A stretch of DNA of 64,000 bases from Nitrospinaceae bacterium (GCA_028278405.1 JANQEK010000003.1:80498-144497); one strand, 5' to 3'. Shown: positions 42,055 through 51,326, counted from the first letter of the stretch. The notes: generated by a model from the letters alone, not told the origin. Numbers and translations are program-made.

Positions 42055-43050
42055 TCAGGGCACCCTCCGTAGACGCGTTTGAGTCAGAATCATTTCGGTG
42101 AGCACCAGAAGCAGGGCCGGGATCAGAAAAAGAGGAAACAGTTCCCGGTATTCCGAATGGTCGATCCATTTGACCTCGGATTTTTCCAGGGAATCGATTT
42201 GCGCATAAATCTGCTTTAATGAATCCGAATCGGTTGCGCGGAAATACTGTCCGCCGGTTTGTTCGGCAATTTTTTTGAGTGAGTCCTCGTCCAGAGAAAT
42301 ATCCCTTCTCAGCATTCGTTGTCCGAAAGGAGATCTCGTTGCAAAAGGTTTCCGGCGTGTTCCCACACCCACCGTGTAAATTTTGATGCCGTAGGTTTTT
42401 GCGATTTCCGCCGCTTGAAAGGGAGTGATCGTTTTAACCGTATTCCGGCCGTCGGTCAGCAGAATAATTACCTTTGATTTGGATTTAAGATTTTTGAGCC
42501 GCTTAACGGAGACCCCAATCGCAGAATCGATGGCGGTGGAATTGCCTGCGACACCGATTTCCAACTTGTTCAGGAGGGAGTGTAGGATATCGTGGTCCAA
42601 CGTCAGGGGGCATTGAGTGAACGCTTCATCGCCGAACACTACCATCCCTATGCGGTCAAACTCGCGGCTGTCGATGAATTCGCTGACCACGTCCTTGACC
42701 ACGGTCAACCGGTCCACTGGCTGATCGTTTTTTTCAAAATCCTGGGCGCTCATGCTTCCCGAAGTATCGATGGCCAGCAGAATATCCACTCCGGCGGACA
42801 AGATTTCAGTACTTTTATGTCCTTCCTGGGGGCGCGCCAGCGCTGTCACCAGTAAAGCAATGGCGAGACACCTGAGGACCAGGGGGATAGCGGCGAGAAA
42901 TTCCACTCCTCTACGGCGCAGGGTTTTCAGGGAATCGATTGATGAGAAGTGCAAAGTGGCTGGACGGTTTTTCAGGGTCCGATAAATGATTACCGGCAGG
43001 ACAACTAAAAGAAGAAACAACCAGGGGTCCTGAAACTGAAAATAGTGCAT
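42055..43050 (-). CDS. batA: BatA-like von Willebrand factor A protein
   Basis: A 331-residue paralogue of BatB with membrane helices at about 9-23 and 53-70 and one near 308-325, and a vWA domain (about 85-300) with DxSxS at D95, S97 and S99 (DTSGS). FTQCPLTLDHD and LLTDGRNTVKTI complete the metal site. It lies 111 bases after the DUF4381-like gene. Position, length and topology identify it as BatA. Confidence 0.88.
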   Translation of the reverse strand: MHYFQFQDPWLFLLLVVLPVIIYRTLKNRPATLHFSSIDSLKTLRRRGVEFLAAIPLVLRCLAIALLVTALARPQEGHKSTEILSAGVDILLAIDTSGSMSAQDFEKNDQPVDRLTVVKDVVSEFIDSREFDRIGMVVFGDEAFTQCPLTLDHDILHSLLNKLEIGVAGNSTAIDSAIGVSVKRLKNLKSKSKVIILLTDGRNTVKTITPFQAAEIAKTYGIKIYTVGVGTRRKPFATRSPFGQRMLRRDISLDEDSLKKIAEQTGGQYFRATDSDSLKQIYAQIDSLEKSEVKWIDHSEYRELFPLFLIPALLLVLTEMILTQTRLRRVP

Positions 43051-43161
43051 ATCTTATAGCCTCCTGCTCGGCGCAGGGCCAATTTTGCTGGAGCATTAGG
43101 GCGAATCAAACCGTCATCTTCGCCAACAAAGTTTAAAAGTTACCTGCGGCGGTTCGCCGCT

Positions 43162-44196
43162 TCAAGCCGTCACGGGCGATTTGACCTGAAATTTGGAGGT
43201 CATTTCCGGTGTGGTGACGCGGATCACATCGCGTATCGCTTCAACATGGTGAAGCGCGGTCTGGAGTTCCACCCGTGCCTTCGCAAATTTAATCTGGTCC
43301 GTCGCCGGAAGTAATGAAAAAATGGCTTGCTTCGAATCGGTATTCAAATCACTGTATCGTGATACATACGCGCCGATTTCTTCTGTGGTCCAGTCCAGAG
43401 CAGGAATGGACAACAAAGAACCCAGGTAACGCCGAAAAATTTCTGATAATTCAAAATAATGTTCTCTGAAGTGTCCTTCTTCGATGAGCTTTCGAGCCAT
43501 CAGTTGCTCGAGTTCCGTCAGAGCAATTTCATGTGGCTTTAAATCTGGAGCGGGAATGGATACAGGAGCCGAAGTTTTTTTGGTTTGCTTGAACCACCAA
43601 AAAAATCCCGCAACTGCTGCCAAAGCCGCCAGGCACAAAACAATCCACTTGAGATATCGCTGCCAGTCCAATCCTGCACCGATGATGGGTTTAATGTCCT
43701 TGATGTCTTTCGGTTCTCCATCCTGAAAAAGAACGGAGCGTATTTCAATAACTGCTTCCGGAGCCTGGAGGATTCCGGGAATTTGTTGCGAGGTGTCATC
43801 GGGTGCGGGAGCTGTAAACTCGACAGGAACTTTGGGGAGATTATAGAACCCAACAGCATCTGCCCGGAACTTGAACCAGAACGTCTCTTCCTGCTGTCCC
43901 TTTACATCCCTGGGCTCAGAGGTTCCTCGATCGATATATTCGAACCCATTTTCGAAATGAGCGGTGGGGTCCGGTGGAAGGACGTGAATGCCGGACTCGT
44001 GTCGGACGATGATGGAATAGGTGACAACATCACCAATCGTCACCTGGCGTTGATTGATTTGAGTCTCAGCCGAAATGGGAGGCAGGATGTTTGTGTCTGC
44101 TGAAGCTATTAGAGGGGCCAGGCACAACGCCATACCCGCCAGCAGGATTTTCCATCTATTAAACAAAGTAGGGGAAAAGGACTTCATCACACTCAT
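43162..44196 (-). CDS. DUF4381-like exported protein of the bat cluster
   Basis: About 344 residues. A signal peptide (ending near ASADT) is followed by a beta-rich domain resembling the BatD N-terminal module (about 35-160), a membrane helix (about 180-205), and a cytoplasmic helical domain (about 225-340) with ELEQLMARKLIEEGHFREHYFELSEIFRRYLG. This C-terminal part matches the domain seen in DUF4381 and at the BatD C-terminus. I prefer ATG 44196 (3 bases after the upstream stop) over ATG 44229, which would overlap the previous gene by 31 bases; ATG 44187 is also possible. Confidence 0.72.
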   Translation of the reverse strand: MSVMKSFSPTLFNRWKILLAGMALCLAPLIASADTNILPPISAETQINQRQVTIGDVVTYSIIVRHESGIHVLPPDPTAHFENGFEYIDRGTSEPRDVKGQQEETFWFKFRADAVGFYNLPKVPVEFTAPAPDDTSQQIPGILQAPEAVIEIRSVLFQDGEPKDIKDIKPIIGAGLDWQRYLKWIVLCLAALAAVAGFFWWFKQTKKTSAPVSIPAPDLKPHEIALTELEQLMARKLIEEGHFREHYFELSEIFRRYLGSLLSIPALDWTTEEIGAYVSRYSDLNTDSKQAIFSLLPATDQIKFAKARVELQTALHHVEAIRDVIRVTTPEMTSKFQVKSPVTA

Positions 44197-44198
44197 CA

Positions 44199-44717
44199 CT
44201 ATCGGGACGTCTTGGGCCGGCCCCGACATTGTTTCAGTTGAGTTTCCGATTCCTGGAGGTGGGGTGCGTTAGGCTGCGCCGCTTTTGCGTGCAGGAACCA
44301 GACCACAGCATCATCACATTTGCCGAGTTCGACATAGAGGGTGGCGATATCGAATGATACCCGGGAGCGGGTTTTCAGATCGGCCTCCTGAGTATCCAGA
44401 AATTTTTGATAGTGTTCAATGGCTTGCGGTTTGAGCCCCTTGTCCTTCAACTTGTCGGCAATGGTCAGCAATTGAGGTCCCCAGGGGACATTGTTAGAGC
44501 CCTTAACAAAAACCTTCTTGATTAGCAATGCGGTGAATATGCCAAAAGCCATTATGGTCACAAACGTTAGCCCGATCACAAAAAACTTGAGTTTGGGGCT
44601 CACTCCCGCCGTCGGTATCCAGCCCCCGGTTCTTCCCTGGGGTTCCGGTCCACGGTCGATAGGCGGTAGCTTGCGACTTCGCGGATCGTCCACTTCTTTT
44701 TCATCGGGTGTCGGCAT
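44199..44717 (-). CDS. Membrane protein with a TPR-like C-terminal domain
   Basis: A 172-residue protein with a polar Pro-rich N-terminus, one membrane helix (about 45-70, FFVIGLTFVTIMAFGIFTALL) and a TPR-like helical domain (about 85-165) with KDKGLKPQAIEHYQKFLD and LYVELGKCDDAVVWFLHAKA. It belongs to the bat cluster by position (7 bases after DUF58) but matches no named Bat protein I know. It could be a scaffold subunit. Confidence 0.75.
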   Translation of the reverse strand: MPTPDEKEVDDPRSRKLPPIDRGPEPQGRTGGWIPTAGVSPKLKFFVIGLTFVTIMAFGIFTALLIKKVFVKGSNNVPWGPQLLTIADKLKDKGLKPQAIEHYQKFLDTQEADLKTRSRVSFDIATLYVELGKCDDAVVWFLHAKAAQPNAPHLQESETQLKQCRGRPKTSR

Positions 44718-44724
44718 GGGACTC

Positions 44725-45672
44725 CTAGTGTCTTTTCTCTCTCATTTTAAAGAATCGAATCAGAGGCTGGGTCAACGACTGGTCGGTGCGAACTTCAATG
44801 ACATCCACCCCATTGGCATGAAATAGTTTTTTTCTGTCTTGCTGTTCTTTCATCTTGGATTGAGTCCATTCCTCAACCATTTTCCGGTCACTCGTATCGA
44901 CCAATAGCGTTTCCCCGGATTCCGCATCTTCCAGATACACCCAACCCACGTCCGGTAATTCATATTCCCGTGGATCGGAGATGGATATGGCGATCAGGTC
45001 ATGTTTCTGACGAGCCAGGCGAAGGTTTCTCAAAAAACCTTCCGCCTGAAAATCTGAAATCAAAAATGCGACCGACTTTCTTTTTTGGACCTGTAACAAA
45101 TATTCTAAAGGTAGATTCAAATCCGTCCGGCGTCCTTCGGGTACAAAATTAAGAATGGTGCGAATCAGGTTCCAGATATGGGCTCTGCCTTTCTGCGGCA
45201 GGATATAATGCTCGATCTTGTCAGAAAACACGATCAGCCCGACTTTGTCGTTGTTTTTGATTGCCGAGAACGCCAGCACGGAAGCGATTTCTGCCGCCAC
45301 TTCGTTTTTGAGTTTCTCCGTTGACCCGAATTCACCTGAAGAACTGACATCGACCAACAACATGACCGTAAGCTCCCGCTCTTCCCGGAACTCCTTGATG
45401 TAAGGATGCCCCATGCGTGCGGTCACGTTCCAGTCGATCAGCCTTACATCGTCACCCGGTTCGTATTCGCGTACTTCGCTGAACTCCATGCCGCGTCCCT
45501 TGAATGCCGAAACGTATTCTCCGGCCATCATGTGGTTGACCAGGTGGTTGGTTTTTACCTGGATGTTGCGGATTTTTTTAATCAACTCCGGTGAAATCGA
45601 TTTTTCAAATTCATCCGGTGGGGGAGGAGGCTCGTGAACCGAGCCCATTAGTTTTTGCAGAATGGGCAGCAT
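44725..45672 (-). CDS. DUF58 domain protein
   Basis: A 315-residue protein of the DUF58 family that normally partners MoxR. The signature LRFx-type entry GRGMEFSEVREYEPGDDVRLIDWNVTARMG is complete (about 58-87), followed by a vWA-like fold with LLVDVSSSGEF. It is cytoplasmic, with no helix. It starts 7 bases after moxR. DUF58/MoxR pairs act as chaperones that insert metal ions or assemble complexes. Confidence 0.92.
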   Translation of the reverse strand: MLPILQKLMGSVHEPPPPPDEFEKSISPELIKKIRNIQVKTNHLVNHMMAGEYVSAFKGRGMEFSEVREYEPGDDVRLIDWNVTARMGHPYIKEFREERELTVMLLVDVSSSGEFGSTEKLKNEVAAEIASVLAFSAIKNNDKVGLIVFSDKIEHYILPQKGRAHIWNLIRTILNFVPEGRRTDLNLPLEYLLQVQKRKSVAFLISDFQAEGFLRNLRLARQKHDLIAISISDPREYELPDVGWVYLEDAESGETLLVDTSDRKMVEEWTQSKMKEQQDRKKLFHANGVDVIEVRTDQSLTQPLIRFFKMREKRH

Positions 45673-45679
45673 GGCGTTT

Positions 45680-46672
45680 TCAGGGAACCTCTATCGTATC
45701 AAATATTTTTTTTAAAACATCATCCGGGGTGACATTTTCCGCTTCGGCTTCGTATGTTAGGATGATGCGATGACGCAGGATATCGAGTCCAATGGTTTTG
45801 ATGTCATGCGGAACCACGTATCCGCGTCCCTGCATGAAGGCGTAAGCTTTGGACACCCGGTTTAGAAATATGGAAGCACGCGGTGACGCGCCATACTGGA
45901 TCATCGCTTTCAGGGAATTGAGATTATGCGTTTCCGGAGACCGCGTGGCGGCGACCAGATTGACAATGTAGTCCTGCAGGTTTTCGTCAATATAAATGGA
46001 ATCGTACACACCCCGGGCTTTTGCAATTTCCTCCGGATGCACGACGGCATTGACTTTAGAATGATTGTTGGTCGGAGAAACTTTCTGGATAATTTTCTTT
46101 TCCTCCGTCTTGGTGGGGTAGTCGATTTTCAGTTTAAAAACGAACCGGTCCACCTGTGCTTCCGGCAGAGGATACGTTCCTTCCTGCTCGATGGGATTCT
46201 GTGTCGCCATCACCATAAAGGGATCAGGCAGAAGGAAGGTTTCGCCGCCGATGGTGATTTGACGTTCCTCCATGGCTTCCAGCAGGGCACTTTGTACTTT
46301 AGCGGGAGCACGGTTGATTTCATCCGCCAAAATGATGTTCGCGAACAGCGGCCCCTTTTTCACCACAAATTCTTCGGTCTTCGGCTGGTAAATTTGAGTG
46401 CCAACCAGATCCGCAGGCAGCAGGTCCGGGGTGAATTGTATGCGTTTGAAGCTGGCTTCGATGGTTTGGGCCAGGGTTTTTACAGCGGTGGTTTTGGCCA
46501 GGCCGGGAACTCCCTCCACCAGAATGTGCTCACCGGTCAGCAGACCGAGAATTAACCGGTCGATCAAATAGCGTTGCCCGACCATGGTACGTTCCATTTC
46601 CTGGATCATATTCGGGATGAATTGGCTGGATTGCTGGACGGTGGCGGTGATTTCTTCAGTATTCCGGGTCAT
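45680..46672 (-). CDS. moxR: MoxR-family AAA+ ATPase
   Basis: A 330-residue AAA+ ATPase. Walker A is GVPGLAKTT (54-62) and Walker B is LADEINRAP (D117/E118). The sensor and lid segments (ATQNPIEQEGTYPLPEAQVDRFVFKL, then YGASPRASIFLN) are the hallmarks of MoxR. It leads the bat cluster in the minus direction; MoxR proteins work as chaperones with DUF58 and vWA partners. The upstream gap to the LRR gene is 222 bases; no clear promoter box was identified on this side. Confidence 0.95.
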   Translation of the reverse strand: MTRNTEEITATVQQSSQFIPNMIQEMERTMVGQRYLIDRLILGLLTGEHILVEGVPGLAKTTAVKTLAQTIEASFKRIQFTPDLLPADLVGTQIYQPKTEEFVVKKGPLFANIILADEINRAPAKVQSALLEAMEERQITIGGETFLLPDPFMVMATQNPIEQEGTYPLPEAQVDRFVFKLKIDYPTKTEEKKIIQKVSPTNNHSKVNAVVHPEEIAKARGVYDSIYIDENLQDYIVNLVAATRSPETHNLNSLKAMIQYGASPRASIFLNRVSKAYAFMQGRGYVVPHDIKTIGLDILRHRIILTYEAEAENVTPDDVLKKIFDTIEVP

Positions 46673-46821
46673 TAAAAAAGGCCTATAAAGAGGGCAATTC
46701 CAAGGTTAAGTTCAAGTAAACCAACATCCTAATACACCGGCCGACTAGGGCAGGGCCCGGTTATCATATCAACCTCCCCGGCTTCCCACAAGGTGTGGCT
46801 TCAAACTTTTAAAATTAACCC

Positions 46822-46849
46822 TTTACAAAGCAGTTGGTTTTTCTAAAAT
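46822..46849 (+). promoter_or_regulatory. Sigma70-type promoter for the cytoplasmic LRR gene
   Basis: TTTACA (46822-46827), 16 bases, TAAAAT (46844-46849), about 45 bases upstream of the ATG at 46895. Confidence 0.6.
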
Positions 46850-46894
46850 AGTCCTCTTACACTCATTTCAGACAAAAAAGGGCGGGACAGAGCT

Positions 46895-47794
46895 ATGGTT
46901 GATACGGCAGATTTGGTCAAGGAAGGCCTCAATATTGAAAACAGCGAACTCGATTTGCGGGAAAAGGAACTGAAGGACGCTGATATTGTCGAGATCATGA
47001 AAGGCGACGAGGTCAAAGCTGTCACGGCACTGTTTCTCGAGTTCAACGAAATTGGCGATGATGGATTGCGGGCAATTCTGGAATGCCCAGCCATGAAAAA
47101 CCTGACAGTCCTCAATATGTTCAAGAATGAGATAACGGATGAAGGGGTCAAGACCCTTGCAAAATCCAAAACCATGCTGAACCTGTCGGAGTTGATCCTC
47201 AGTGACAATAAAGTGGGAGCGGAGGGCGCCAAAGCCCTTGCAGAGTCCAATATCATGGGAAGTCTGGTGTCACTGTGGATTGGCGATGGTTTGGGGGACG
47301 AAGGGGCGGTTGCGATCGCGAATTCCAAAAGCCTGACGCGACTCAACCAGCTGTCCTTGTATCGAAACAACATCGGTGATGAAGGAGCCCTGGCCATTGC
47401 CAAGTCCTCAAATCTGTCCAAGTTGACGGAACTCAATCTGAACTGGAACTTTGTCGAAACCGAAGGCGCGGTTGCTTTGGCTAATTCCGAAACTCTCAAA
47501 AATCTGGAACAGTTGACGATGACCTTCAACCCGATCGGCAACCAGGGTGTCCAGGCCATTGCCAATTCAGAGAAGATGCAAAGCCTGACTTTGCTCGATT
47601 TGTACGAGTGTGATATCACCGACGAGGGTGCCCGGGCCATTGCAGAATCCAAACATCTTAAAAATCTGAAAAGCCTGGTGCTGATTCACAACGATATCAG
47701 CGACGAACTTCAGGAAATGATCCAGAACTCTCCTAATCTTCCGAATCTGGAAAATCTGGTTTTCCGCTTGGGGCAGGGTGGCGAGGAAGCTTGA
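46895..47794 (+). CDS. Leucine-rich repeat protein (RI-like), cytoplasmic
   Basis: A 299-residue protein of about nine LRR units of the ribonuclease-inhibitor/GALA type, roughly 28 residues each, for example LTELNLNWNFVETEGAVALA with a SxxL..L spacing and GDEGA-type turns. It has no signal peptide or membrane helix, so it should be cytoplasmic. It is clearly paralogous to the exported LRR proteins at 57101-57889 and 60095-61072, which share the N-terminal layout (D-x-x-L...L-D-L) and the unit sequence. LRR proteins bind other proteins; the partner is unknown. Confidence 0.88.
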   Translation: MVDTADLVKEGLNIENSELDLREKELKDADIVEIMKGDEVKAVTALFLEFNEIGDDGLRAILECPAMKNLTVLNMFKNEITDEGVKTLAKSKTMLNLSELILSDNKVGAEGAKALAESNIMGSLVSLWIGDGLGDEGAVAIANSKSLTRLNQLSLYRNNIGDEGALAIAKSSNLSKLTELNLNWNFVETEGAVALANSETLKNLEQLTMTFNPIGNQGVQAIANSEKMQSLTLLDLYECDITDEGARAIAESKHLKNLKSLVLIHNDISDELQEMIQNSPNLPNLENLVFRLGQGGEEA

Positions 47795-47854
47795 TTTTCT
47801 ACCCCGAGCCGCTTCTTCCTTTTTCAAAATTATCCGTATTTTCCATCCTTTTAA

Positions 47855-47882
47855 TTGAGTCATCCCCGGTTTCAGTTACAAT
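47855..47882 (+). promoter_or_regulatory. Sigma70-type promoter for the propeller-like gene pair
   Basis: TTGAGT (47855-47860), 16 bases, TACAAT (47877-47882), about 66 bases before the ATG at 47949. Confidence 0.5.
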
Positions 47883-47948
47883 ACGTGACTTCGGCACCAC
47901 CGGTACGTGGAGTGCTGCTTCGAACCATAAGTAAGGCGAACGGGCTAT

Positions 47949-48785
47949 ATGTTTACAGGAGAAAAACCGGATCTGTTGGATATCTGGCCGCTACGGGAGG
48001 ACAGTATTTATGTCGTCGGGAAAGACGGCATTCCTCAGCATTATGATGGGGAAGACTGGACTCCGGTGCGTACCGATAACACCAACCCTCTCATGGGTAT
48101 CTGGGCGGCACATGAAAACGATGTCTATGCCGTCGGCATCGGCGGTGTGGTGCTCCACTTTGACGGCAAGGACTGGAAGCCGATTGATACCGGCAACTAT
48201 GATTCGCTCAACTCAGTTTATGGGTATGGTTCGGATCAATTTTTCATATTTGGGGTGGGGGGACGCGTGTTGTTTTGGAACGGCAAGACCTGGGAATATC
48301 GCGAACCCAACACGATCCATGATTTGTTCGGTTTTTGGGGCGAAGATATAGAACATATCCATGCTGTTGGAGGCGAGGGCATTTACCGTTTTTATGATGG
48401 AAAAACGTTTCACCGGCGTGAAGAGCTGACCGAGGAGACGATCTCCCTCTATGGTGTCTGGGGCACGAGCAACAATAGTGTCTACATCGTCGGGTCCGAG
48501 GGAACCATCCTGCATTTTGATGGTGAAGAGTGGACGCCGATGGAATCGGGTACTCAAGAGTACTTGCTCGCGGTTTGGGGTACTGCGGATGATCATATTT
48601 TCGCGGTAGGAGACAATGCTACGATTCTGCATTACGATGGCAAGCAATGGAGTCCGATGGAATCGGGAAACGATAATTACCTCACCAAGGTTCGAGGCTT
48701 GTCGGCCGACCAGGTGTATGCCTGTGGGGAAAACGGTACCGTCCTGCGTTTCGACGGCAAACAGTGGAATGATCTGTCTCTGTAA
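47949..48785 (+). CDS. Propeller-like repeat protein (VWG/AVG-type), first of a tandem pair
   Basis: A 278-residue protein built of about six to seven repeats of some 41 residues with the pattern L..VWGTxxDxxxAVGxxGTILHxDGxxWxxMxSG. Such repeats are expected to fold as a beta-propeller. No signal peptide is seen. It is 31 bases upstream of a close paralogue (48817-49641). Parts of neighbouring repeats are nearly identical in DNA (for example around 48536 and 48652). I do not know the function; the repeats lack the catalytic residues of any enzyme I recognise. Confidence 0.78.
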   Translation: MFTGEKPDLLDIWPLREDSIYVVGKDGIPQHYDGEDWTPVRTDNTNPLMGIWAAHENDVYAVGIGGVVLHFDGKDWKPIDTGNYDSLNSVYGYGSDQFFIFGVGGRVLFWNGKTWEYREPNTIHDLFGFWGEDIEHIHAVGGEGIYRFYDGKTFHRREELTEETISLYGVWGTSNNSVYIVGSEGTILHFDGEEWTPMESGTQEYLLAVWGTADDHIFAVGDNATILHYDGKQWSPMESGNDNYLTKVRGLSADQVYACGENGTVLRFDGKQWNDLSL

Positions 48786-48816
48786 ACAGGGATTTTTTTA
48801 ATTAGGGGAGCTGAGA

Positions 48817-49641
48817 ATGAGTAGTTTGACCACCAGTCACTTGTTGTCCGTGTACGGGTTTGGCGAAGACAATATTTTTATCGGCGGTGCCGAGGGGACC
48901 ATCCTGCATTTCGATGGCAAGCAATGGGCCAAAATGGATTCCGGCGGACGCTGGACTGTGAAACGCATGTGGGGAAGTGCTCCAGATAATTTGTACGGCG
49001 TATGCACCGACGGTAAGATTTTGCATTTTGACGGCAACGTGTGGAAACCGGAGGATACCGAAAACTTTCCACCCATGTCCGCGATCTGGGGCCGGGGTGC
49101 GGATGATATTTTTGTCGGATGTCGACTGGGAAAAATTGCCCGCTGGAACGGCTCCCAGTGGAAGTTCATGAGTTCAGGCACGAATACCGATGTCGCCGCT
49201 TTGTGGGGCAATGAAGAATGTATGTACGCTGTCGGATTTGATGGGTTGGTTTTGCGCCTGGTGGGAGATCGGTGGGAACGCCTGACATTCAATTCAAATG
49301 CGGAGTTATACAGCATTTGCGGGTTCGCATCGGACAACATGTATTTTTGCGGTTCCGACGGTGCCATTATTCATTTCAACGGTGCCGAGTTTAAAGAAAT
49401 GCCATCACAGACCATGGAGTTTTTTCTCGATATCTGGGGACCCAGTGCGGATTTTGTCTTTGCGGTCGGCGATATGGGAATGATCATGTTTCTGGACGGC
49501 GACCAGTGGACCCGTATCGAATCCAATACCGAAGAGTATCTGACCGCCATCTGGGGCACCTCCGAGGAAAACATGTACGCTGTCGGCGACAACGGGCTTA
49601 TCCTGCACTGGAACGGGGAAGATTGGACAGCGGTAGAATAG
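48817..49641 (+). CDS. Propeller-like repeat protein, second of a tandem pair
   Basis: A 274-residue paralogue of the preceding gene with the same 41-residue repeat (VYGFGEDNIFIGGAEGTIL at the start, LTAIWGTSEENMYAVGDNG at the end). AGGGGAG lies 6 bases before the ATG, the best ribosome site in this region. It has no export signal. The tandem copies look like a recent duplication and likely form a co-expressed pair. Function is unknown. Confidence 0.78.
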   Translation: MSSLTTSHLLSVYGFGEDNIFIGGAEGTILHFDGKQWAKMDSGGRWTVKRMWGSAPDNLYGVCTDGKILHFDGNVWKPEDTENFPPMSAIWGRGADDIFVGCRLGKIARWNGSQWKFMSSGTNTDVAALWGNEECMYAVGFDGLVLRLVGDRWERLTFNSNAELYSICGFASDNMYFCGSDGAIIHFNGAEFKEMPSQTMEFFLDIWGPSADFVFAVGDMGMIMFLDGDQWTRIESNTEEYLTAIWGTSEENMYAVGDNGLILHWNGEDWTAVE

Positions 49642-49710
49642 TTTCTTAGGCATTGAATTTTTTATGCTTTAAGTTTCATTGGCGGGTTGATCGACCGACT
49701 TTCAAACTCC

Positions 49711-49739
49711 TTGACCCTTCTCACCTGAAATGATACATT
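49711..49739 (+). promoter_or_regulatory. Sigma70-type promoter of the trp operon
   Basis: TTGACC (49711-49716), a 17-base spacer, TACATT (49734-49739). Transcription should start near 49746, giving a leader of about 85 bases that holds the hairpins described at 49765-49818. Confidence 0.5.
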
Positions 49740-49764
49740 CTGTAAACTAACCTATTGAAATTGT

Positions 49765-49818
49765 GACGACTTTTTGCTGTCGTGGGTCATTCAGGCACAG
49801 TTTCGCTGTGCTTTTTTT
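49765..49818 (+). terminator. Leader hairpin and intrinsic terminator before trpE (probable attenuator)
   Basis: A first hairpin with ACGAC at 49766-49770 and GTCGT at 49779-49783 is followed by a terminator stem GCACAG (49795-49800) / CTGTGC (49806-49811) with a TTTCG loop and seven T at 49812-49818. The terminator ends 11 bases before the trpE ATG, inside the leader of the promoter at 49711-49739. CTGT at 49777-49780 could also pair with ACAG of the terminator arm. No Trp-rich leader peptide is seen, so the signal that controls readthrough is unknown. Confidence 0.6.
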
Positions 49819-49829
49819 ATTGAGCGATT

Positions 49830-51326
49830 ATGGGGTATAAACCAACATTCGAAGAATTTAAAGAGTGCGCCGGCCGGGGCAACCTGGTGCCCGTATATAA
49901 AGAAGTCCTGGCCGATTTGGACACCCCAGTTTCCGCTTATATGAAAATCGGCGGGGAGCCGTACTCGTTTTTGCTTGAAAGTGTCGAGGGTGGCGACAAA
50001 TGGGCGCGTTATTGCTTTCTGGGGTGTGGGCCTTCGATTATTGTTGAGACCAAGGGATCGACTGTCACCGTTCGCAACAACGGCGTTGAGCAAAAGCAGA
50101 ATATCGAGGGAGCTGTTCCCCTGTCCGTTTTAAAAGAGATTCTATCCCGGTACCAACCGGTAGACATGCCGGATTTGCCACGGTTCTCCGGTGGGGCGGT
50201 GGGATTCATCAGTTACGATATGGTGCGGTATTTTGAAAACCTGCCAGACCAGACGGATGATGATCTGGACATCCCGGATTCTATTTTTGTCATCACAGAT
50301 ACTCTTTTGATTTTCGATAACGTCAATCAAACCATCAAGGTGGTGTCCAACGCGCATACCGAAGGCCGGGATCTGGAGGAGGTTTATAAAGAAACCATCG
50401 CCAAAATCGATGCTCTCGAAAACAAACTGCGCCAACCTGCGAATCAGAATTCCAAAGGAACCTCCGGTGGCTCGGTGGATGAAGATCCACGTATCGAGTC
50501 CAATTTTGCCAAAGAACATTTTAAGGAAGCCGTTCTCAAGGCCAAACGTTATATTCATGAAGGCGATGCCATTCAAGTGGTGCTTTCGCAGCGCCTCAAA
50601 TTCGATATCCAGCACGACCCCTTCACCATTTACCGGGCTTTGCGGACCATCAATCCATCGCCTTACATGTACTATCTGAATTTTGAAGATATTCAGGTGG
50701 TGGGTTCGTCACCCGAGGTTCTGGTGCGTCTGGAAGGCGAGCAGGTGGAAGTTCGTCCCATTGCCGGCACACGCAAGCGTGGCACAAATGAAGACGAAGA
50801 CCAATTCCTCGAAAAAGATTTGCTCCAGGATGAAAAGGAATTGGCTGAACACATCATGTTGGTGGATCTCGGGCGTAATGATCTGGGTCGGGTGGCGCAG
50901 GTCAGCTCGGTTGAGGTGAACGAGAAATTTACTGTGGAGCGTTATTCCCATGTCATGCATATCGTTTCCAACGTCCGTGGAAAACTGAAAGAAGGCCTGG
51001 ATTGCTTTGATGTGCTGAGAGCGGCGTTTCCGGCGGGCACCGTTTCGGGTGCTCCAAAGATTCGCGCCATGGAAATCATCGATGAGCTGGAACCGACACG
51101 TCGCGGTATTTATGCCGGGGCGGTCGGATATATAAGTTTTTCGGGCAATATGGATACGGCCATTGCCATTCGTACGCTGGTGGTCAAAGATCAAGTGGGT
51201 TATCTGGGAGTTGGCGCGGGAATTGTCGCCGATTCCGTGCCGGAAAGTGAGTTTGAAGAAACTATGAACAAGGGCAGAGCCATGCTCAAAGCCATCGACC
51301 TGGCAGGAAGGGGACTTCTGCCATGA
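49830..51326 (+). CDS. trpE: Anthranilate synthase component I
   Basis: A 498-residue subunit that makes anthranilate from chorismate with ammonia from TrpG. The feedback-inhibition LLES motif is at 48-51, so tryptophan inhibition is likely. Catalytic-core motifs include [63 protein letters not shown] and GAGIVADS. First gene of trpEGDCFBA; the stop overlaps trpG by 4 bases. Its expression probably depends on the attenuator-like hairpin just upstream. Confidence 0.97.
   Translation: MGYKPTFEEFKECAGRGNLVPVYKEVLADLDTPVSAYMKIGGEPYSFLLESVEGGDKWARYCFLGCGPSIIVETKGSTVTVRNNGVEQKQNIEGAVPLSVLKEILSRYQPVDMPDLPRFSGGAVGFISYDMVRYFENLPDQTDDDLDIPDSIFVITDTLLIFDNVNQTIKVVSNAHTEGRDLEEVYKETIAKIDALENKLRQPANQNSKGTSGGSVDEDPRIESNFAKEHFKEAVLKAKRYIHEGDAIQVVLSQRLKFDIQHDPFTIYRALRTINPSPYMYYLNFEDIQVVGSSPEVLVRLEGEQVEVRPIAGTRKRGTNEDEDQFLEKDLLQDEKELAEHIMLVDLGRNDLGRVAQVSSVEVNEKFTVERYSHVMHIVSNVRGKLKEGLDCFDVLRAAFPAGTVSGAPKIRAMEIIDELEPTRRGIYAGAVGYISFSGNMDTAIAIRTLVVKDQVGYLGVGAGIVADSVPESEFEETMNKGRAMLKAIDLAGRGLLP

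Noticed and set aside
46843..47652. Open frame of 269 codons antisense to the cytoplasmic LRR gene
   Set aside because: It is the reverse of the repeats and gives a Ser/Phe/Arg-rich translation with no family, ribosome site or signal. The LRR frame is clearly coding.
49731..49751. Short ORF in the trp leader as a Trp leader peptide
   Set aside because: The frame (six codons) contains no Trp codon and no ribosome site.
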